Assembly: GCA_030386875.1 (NCBI GenBank)
Contig: JASJYW010000026.1
Coordinates: 9,938,246-10,002,245, forward strand
DNA length: 64,000 bases
Origin: Morinoia aosen
Lineage: Eukaryota > Arthropoda > Malacostraca > Amphipoda > Talitridae
Direction of reading: 5' to 3'
In this document: one piece after another, positions 59,211-64,000 of the stretch
Layout of the letters: every line of letters starts with the position of its first letter
Numbering within the stretch: position 1 is the stretch's first letter
Notes under the pieces: generated by a model
Database searches by the model: none
What the model saw: only the letters and a program-made list of their open reading frames with translations
Told to the model about the DNA's origin: nothing
Made by a program: the position numbers and the translations under genes

Positions 59211-59848
59211 CGGGATTTGAGAGTGTTCAAAATAAGCAGTGAATGAATGCGGAAGTCTAGCGTTGTATTGTTATGCGCTAACTTGAGGTGGAACTGCGAA
59301 TAGTTGTTCAGGAGTCGCCCAAGGAATCTGAAAGGAACCGAGACAGGAGGTTAGCATGGCCACAAGTTTAAAGTAAACAACTGTCGTTACATACTAAGGC
59401 AACGCTTCCTTCTCATTAAGACACATTCATTCCAACTACAATGCCTGACATTGTTTTCAAACAAGTTGCGGCAGATGCGATGCAGTTCTCGCGGGTTTCG
59501 CATTCGCACTCTCGTGTTGACATTTCCAAGATTGCACCTAAGTTTATCAACTCTAGCTTACGGCTTGACGAACACAGCTTTTGATGTCGCAACAACAGTA
59601 TGACAACATCCGAAGCTCAACATCTCGTCACAAGGTGTTTGCGCAACACAATATTTCCTAACGCAAGACATACATAAAGTCTTAAGAAAAAAACTCATAG
59701 AACGCACTTACATGCTAAAACTCATAGAACGCACTTACAAGCTAAAACTCATAGAACGCACTTACAAGCTAAATACCATTTAAATACATATATGGAATGG
59801 CAATTTCGGAATATATGGAATGAACAGTTCCAAACTAAGTTGACAATT
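59211..59848 (-). other. Non-coding stretch downstream of pol
   Basis: About 640 bp between the end of pol and the ORF relic. It has no supported gene and contains a 27-bp tandem repeat (59691-59771). Confidence 0.5.
59691..59771 (-). repeat. 27-bp tandem repeat, three copies
   Basis: On the + strand AAACTCATAGAACGCACTTA begins each copy at 59691, 59718 and 59745 (27-bp period), with one base different in the first copy (CATGCT versus CAAGCT). Confidence 0.92.
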
Positions 59849-62800
59849 TTACTTTTTTAACTTATCTAAAGGCAGTACATGGTTTAAGTTCGTTTGGATA
59901 ATCTTGTTACCGATCTTAATATCTGCGTAATTTTCACCTAGCCTTTCAATGATACCTGGTCCTAAGAAATTTTGCTGTAGCTTGTGTTTTTTGGCATGAT
60001 TTTTCACTAGTACACGGTCCGTCACTTTTAAATTTTTATCGCGACGTTTCACGTTTCTATAGGTAGTTCTTTCGATTGTAGCGTTAATGATTGCATTTCT
60101 AATATTGTTCACTACAATAGATGACTCTTTAAATTTTTGTTTTTGAACATCTTCATATGTAGTCGCAACATTGAAGTCTTCTAAATTAGTAGAACTAATA
60201 TACACACACGTATCTCTACCGAAAACCGTGTATGCGGGGGTATCGCCTAATGTTTCGTTAAAACTATTGTTAATCGAATTCTCCACAATATCCAATAATC
60301 TATCCCACTCATTATGAGTAAGAAAATTTAGATATAACTTGAGCAGGTCTCGAATTTTTCCATTACATCGCTCAACAATGCCATTAGAAAAAGGGGAATA
60401 AGCCAGAACTTCCCTTTTTAAGATAGTAAGTCCTTTTGTGAAATTTCTCACATTAGATGATTTAAATTCTAGAGCATTGTCGGACAACAATACGTCCGGG
60501 GTACCGAACAAACAGCAAAAATTCCATAGACAATCTGTAACAGTCTCTGTACATCGGTCACTAGTCGAATATAATTTAACAAAACGGGAAAATAGGTCGA
60601 TAATGACAAGAATATATTTGTTCCCATTGTCTGTCATTGTTAATGGACCGTAGAAGTCCATGCTGACCGTTTGAAAACATCGTGTTCCAATTGGAGCATT
60701 TAGAATTTCAATCGGCGTCGGTATTCGTGATTTTAGAATCTTACAGATGTCACAAGATTCAACAATTTTGCGTGTAATTGTCCGTTCGTACGGATGAAAA
60801 TACCTTAATTTAAACTTAAACAAGGTATGCTTCAAATCTGTATGGGACAAATTGTGGATGAATAGAATTGTCTTGTGTAGCAGAGTATATGGCACCACAA
60901 TAGTCAGAATGGTGCTGGGTCTGTTGTCAATTCTTCGTCTTTTATACAAAATGTCATTCATAATCAGAAATTCATTCATGTCAGTATTAGTAACTTTTGT
61001 TGCATTCTCTAGGGCGTCCTTTATTTCAGAACAAAAGGGATCACTATCTTGTTCACGTTTAAATTCGTCTAACGACCAGTTGTCGTTAATACTTGAACGG
61101 TCTGTAGTCTTGTTAACGTTATCCAGTCTGCATAAGCACGTTTTCTGTCTGCTATTAAAGTCACTGGGTTCACGTCTGGGGTCTGTCTGTTGTTCAGCAG
61201 TACTGTTGTTGTTTCTTCCGTCCTTACTTCCTGGCATTGTCTCCTCGAACTCTTCCTCAGTCACCGGCTTGTTACATTTGTTACCCGCAGCAGCGGCTTG
61301 CAGCCTGGTTACAACGGGAAAAGTCTCTACATCCGGGTTTAGTTCAGAACACTCTAATAGTTCTCTTTCTGTTAAAGGATTTTTGTCATGATTTAATCTA
61401 CTTAATGCATCGGCGGCACTATTCGCTTTCCCAGAAAAATACTTTAATTTGGCATCAAAAGCTTGGACATAAATACTCCATCTAGCGAGCGTGTTGTCTT
61501 CAGGCAATTTTCTTGAAAACAAAGGAACTAAAGGCTTATGATCGGTGTAAATGACCAGATCATAGCCTAAAACAAGATATTTAAAGTACTTCAACGCTTC
61601 AACTATAGCAAACATCTCCTTTTTAGTTGTTGAGTATCTTCGTTGGGTGGAATTCAACGTTTTAGAAAAAAATGCGACAGGTCTCATGTTTCGAACTTTA
61701 TCAGTAGATGATTGGAGTAAAACAGCTCCTATGCCGACGTTTGATGCATCACAAAACAGATGAAAATTTTGATCGAAGTTTGGGTGACTCAAGTTTGTGC
61801 TTTCACACAGTTCATTCTTTAATTTTTCAAAAGCGTTTTGACAATCTCTAGACCAATTGAATTCAACATTTTTCTTCAGAAGATTATAGAGCGGGCTTGC
61901 GATACTCGCAAAATTTTTTATGTACCTACGAAAGAAATTTACTAGTCCTAGAAATGACTGTAACTGTTTCACATTCATAGGAATTTCTAAATTCTCCACT
62001 TTGTCAGTACCGGTGCTTCTGGTTCCCATTCCACTAATGGAATGTCCGAGATATTCAATCTCGTCCCTGAAGAACTCACATTTTTCCGTTTTTATTGACA
62101 ATCTAGCGTTTCTTAATAGTTCAAGTACAACTTTTATATCGGCAAGATGCTGATTTTTTTCTTTTGAATAGATGAGTACGTCGTCCATAAAGACGAAAGA
62201 TAATTTTCCTAGAACAGGAGATAGCGTTTGCGTCATTACTGACTGGAAATATGCAGGTGAGGTTTTTAAACCAAAAGGTAAACGATTGAACTCGTATTTT
62301 CTGCTACCAACTGTAAGCGCTGTTATTTCCTTACTCTCATCGGTCAGTGTAATATTATGATATCCCGACCTAAGATTTAATTTCGAAAAGTATTTTTGAC
62401 CATTTAAACTATAGAGAATCTCGTCCATTCTCGGTAGAGGGAATGATTCTTCATAAATTACCTCATTTACTTTGCGAAAGTCAACTACCGGACGTATGGT
62501 TCCATCTTTCTTATGAACTACAATTATCGGTGAATTATAAGCTGAAATCGATGGTCTAATAATTCCGTCGTCTAACATTTTTTCGTTAACGACTTTCAAG
62601 TCTTCCATGTAACGGTGGGCAATACGATAGGGAGGGACATTTACGACATCCACGTTAGGTTTCAAACGTATTTTGTATGGTTTAATCGCAGCAGCGGAGA
62701 TCGATTCATTGTCTATAGTAATAACGTCTCTGAATTCATTCAACAAACTCAGCAATTCAGGCTTCATTTCGTCATCGTTACACTTGATATCATCATTATT

Positions 62801-64000
62801 TAATTTCCGCCGACCACGGGCTATTTCTTTGGAATCAGAAACGTACCCTTTGTCGACAACTCCTGTGATCCCGACAGATTTACTATTAGTGTCTTTCTTC
62901 TCGACATCTAAATGACTGTCCTGGACAACACTCGCTGCCTGCACAAAGGTACTCAATCCTCCTTTTAATTCTCCTTGTACATCTGACAAGTAAACTTCGG
63001 ATTCAATGTGATCCTTCTCCACTTTTTCTAAAGTACTTATAATTGCATTCTCTGGTAAAACAATCGCTCTGTCGGAGCTATTAATTAACAACAACGGAAT
63101 CTTTCTCCTATTGTTAACTCTCACAATCGCTTCTGCGACACAAATGCCTTCTTTTAAAGTTGCTTTCTTTATTATGTATTCTCCATTTTTACACTTTCCA
63201 ACATGTCCAACATGTTTCAAAATTACATTGGGAGCAATCTCCACTCGTCGAGTATGCACTCTTAACGGCCTTGGCCCTGTGTGGGAACTGGTAACTGCAA
63301 CTACGCCTCGAACAGGCTGATTTTCTATCTTACCATCCCTTTTTACTTCCTCGCCCACTCTCTCAGCATTACACGTCCTGAGATTTTCTCTCTTCTCTCT
63401 TAGCTTATTTAGGACTTTTTTCTTAGCTCTGGACGTAATCGTGTCCGCCATGAGACACTCAGTATTCTCTATTAAATACTCGAGACACTCTGTCTTTCTC
63501 TTTTTTCGTCGTTTTACCTCTGCAAAAGGGATTTTCTCGTCTTTGATAATTAAACATCTTTGTTTTAAGTCTACAACGTCGTTCTTGTCTAATAAATCAC
63601 TCCCAATAATGACGTCATAATTGTAAATACCATCTTTAATTATTAAAGCATTTGTCTTTAAACTTACACCGTTTTTTAACTTTAGGGCAAGCTCCACCTC
63701 GCCTTCAACATTACTCTTAGCGTTAACGCCTTTTATAGTCAGAGAACTTGGCTTCACGTCATTACCTATCTCACTAATTCTGTGGTAGCTGATTAGACAT
63801 TTCTCTGATCCTGAATCAATCAATGCATTCCACAGGTCTGCATCTTTTCTAAGCACAATCATGGGCTTATGACTTTTTCGTATTACAAATAATTCATTTT
63901 GTCCTGTAACTTCAACTTCTTCATCTTCTTCGTATTTACAAACGTTCGCCGTCACATGGCTTTCAAATTCAGTGCCATGAGCATTTAAATCTTTTAAATC
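59849..64000 (-). CDS. pol: Pol polyprotein of the - strand element (partial at the right edge)
   Basis: A frame of at least 1383 codons, open to the window edge, so its start is outside; a GTG at 63955 is only an internal codon. Numbering from that codon: aspartic protease LIDSGSEKCLIS (DSG at 47-49); a long linker with basic stretches (about 150-350); reverse transcriptase about 430-640 with FMDD at 589-592; RNase H about 730-850 with FCDASNVGIGAVL and YTDHKPL; a variable hydrophilic linker (about 860-970); integrase zinc finger HX3H (1034, 1038) and CX2C (1068, 1071); integrase core D1100, D1159, E1195 (DX35E spacing); and a GPY/F-like C-terminal module about 1328-1365 ending HVLPLDKLKK. 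The domain order is that of Ty3/gypsy. It looks whole in the window. Confidence 0.93.
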   Translation of the reverse strand, partial: DLKDLNAHGTEFESHVTANVCKYEEDEEVEVTGQNELFVIRKSHKPMIVLRKDADLWNALIDSGSEKCLISYHRISEIGNDVKPSSLTIKGVNAKSNVEGEVELALKLKNGVSLKTNALIIKDGIYNYDVIIGSDLLDKNDVVDLKQRCLIIKDEKIPFAEVKRRKKRKTECLEYLIENTECLMADTITSRAKKKVLNKLREKRENLRTCNAERVGEEVKRDGKIENQPVRGVVAVTSSHTGPRPLRVHTRRVEIAPNVILKHVGHVGKCKNGEYIIKKATLKEGICVAEAIVRVNNRRKIPLLLINSSDRAIVLPENAIISTLEKVEKDHIESEVYLSDVQGELKGGLSTFVQAASVVQDSHLDVEKKDTNSKSVGITGVVDKGYVSDSKEIARGRRKLNNDDIKCNDDEMKPELLSLLNEFRDVITIDNESISAAAIKPYKIRLKPNVDVVNVPPYRIAHRYMEDLKVVNEKMLDDGIIRPSISAYNSPIIVVHKKDGTIRPVVDFRKVNEVIYEESFPLPRMDEILYSLNGQKYFSKLNLRSGYHNITLTDESKEITALTVGSRKYEFNRLPFGLKTSPAYFQSVMTQTLSPVLGKLSFVFMDDVLIYSKEKNQHLADIKVVLELLRNARLSIKTEKCEFFRDEIEYLGHSISGMGTRSTGTDKVENLEIPMNVKQLQSFLGLVNFFRRYIKNFASIASPLYNLLKKNVEFNWSRDCQNAFEKLKNELCESTNLSHPNFDQNFHLFCDASNVGIGAVLLQSSTDKVRNMRPVAFFSKTLNSTQRRYSTTKKEMFAIVEALKYFKYLVLGYDLVIYTDHKPLVPLFSRKLPEDNTLARWSIYVQAFDAKLKYFSGKANSAADALSRLNHDKNPLTERELLECSELNPDVETFPVVTRLQAAAAGNKCNKPVTEEEFEETMPGSKDGRNNNSTAEQQTDPRREPSDFNSRQKTCLCRLDNVNKTTDRSSINDNWSLDEFKREQDSDPFCSEIKDALENATKVTNTDMNEFLIMNDILYKRRRIDNRPSTILTIVVPYTLLHKTILFIHNLSHTDLKHTLFKFKLRYFHPYERTITRKIVESCDICKILKSRIPTPIEILNAPIGTRCFQTVSMDFYGPLTMTDNGNKYILVIIDLFSRFVKLYSTSDRCTETVTDCLWNFCCLFGTPDVLLSDNALEFKSSNVRNFTKGLTILKREVLAYSPFSNGIVERCNGKIRDLLKLYLNFLTHNEWDRLLDIVENSINNSFNETLGDTPAYTVFGRDTCVYISSTNLEDFNVATTYEDVQKQKFKESSIVVNNIRNAIINATIERTTYRNVKRRDKNLKVTDRVLVKNHAKKHKLQQNFLGPGIIERLGENYADIKIGNKIIQTNLNHVLPLDKLKK

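Larger units (their letters stand above)
57925..64000 (-). mobile_element. 3' part of a Ty3/gypsy-type LTR retroelement (right edge, - strand)
   Basis: Read on the - strand it shows pol, a non-coding stretch with a 27-bp tandem repeat, a relic of a small ORF, an AT-rich tail, a purine tract and one LTR that abuts the satellite at 57924. The pol frame has no break in the window and continues past the right edge, so the visible part looks whole. Pol is clearly related to that of the element at 27606-37760, but the LTR differs in length (about 312 versus 174 bp) and sequence, so it is a sister family. The flanking CCGC matches the target duplication of the other element. gag and the 5' LTR are outside the window, so age cannot be estimated. 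Confidence 0.92.

Overview
The window is eukaryotic heterochromatin-like DNA, most likely from an arthropod and probably an insect. That call rests on the Ty3/gypsy-type LTR elements, the AT-rich spacers and the large satellite array; no host gene, tRNA or rRNA gene was found, so the taxon is a guess. About 46 kb of the 64 kb is one head-to-tail satellite with a 119-bp unit. All units I read lie in the same orientation. Two stretches of exactly 500 N (7288-7787 and 46186-46685) are scaffold gaps inside the satellite.

Layout. 1-1851: the 3' end of an LTR retroelement on the + strand, with the tail of a membrane-protein frame, a long T-rich 3' region, a purine tract and a 237-bp LTR. 1852-27605: satellite block 1 (about 216 units by length). 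27606-37760: a complete-length LTR retroelement with two 174-bp LTRs, a CCGC target duplication, a small leader ORF, gag, a broken pol and a small membrane-protein ORF. 37761-57924: satellite block 2 (about 169 units by length), which continues block 1 in phase. 57925-64000: the 3' part of a related LTR retroelement on the - strand, with a long open pol frame that runs off the right edge.

The satellite shows higher-order structure. Marked variant units recur at multiples of 119 bp, and a 13-unit period (1547 bp) turns up in three separate sub-arrays. There is also a duplication of about 4 kb (copies 4.3-4.4 kb apart) in block 2, and nested 2-, 4-, 6-, 8-, 10- and 11/12-unit duplications. This is the pattern expected of unequal exchange in a centromeric or pericentromeric array.

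The most interesting points are these. (1) Two related but distinct LTR elements, in opposite orientations, enter the 119-bp unit at the same nucleotide, which suggests target-site preference for the satellite. (2) A segment of about 300 bp carrying a small unrecognised ORF lies in the 5' leader of one element and downstream of pol in the other. (3) The same 1547-bp higher-order period occurs in several sub-arrays. No cellular pathway can be read from the window. The LTR elements are treated as fossils throughout.
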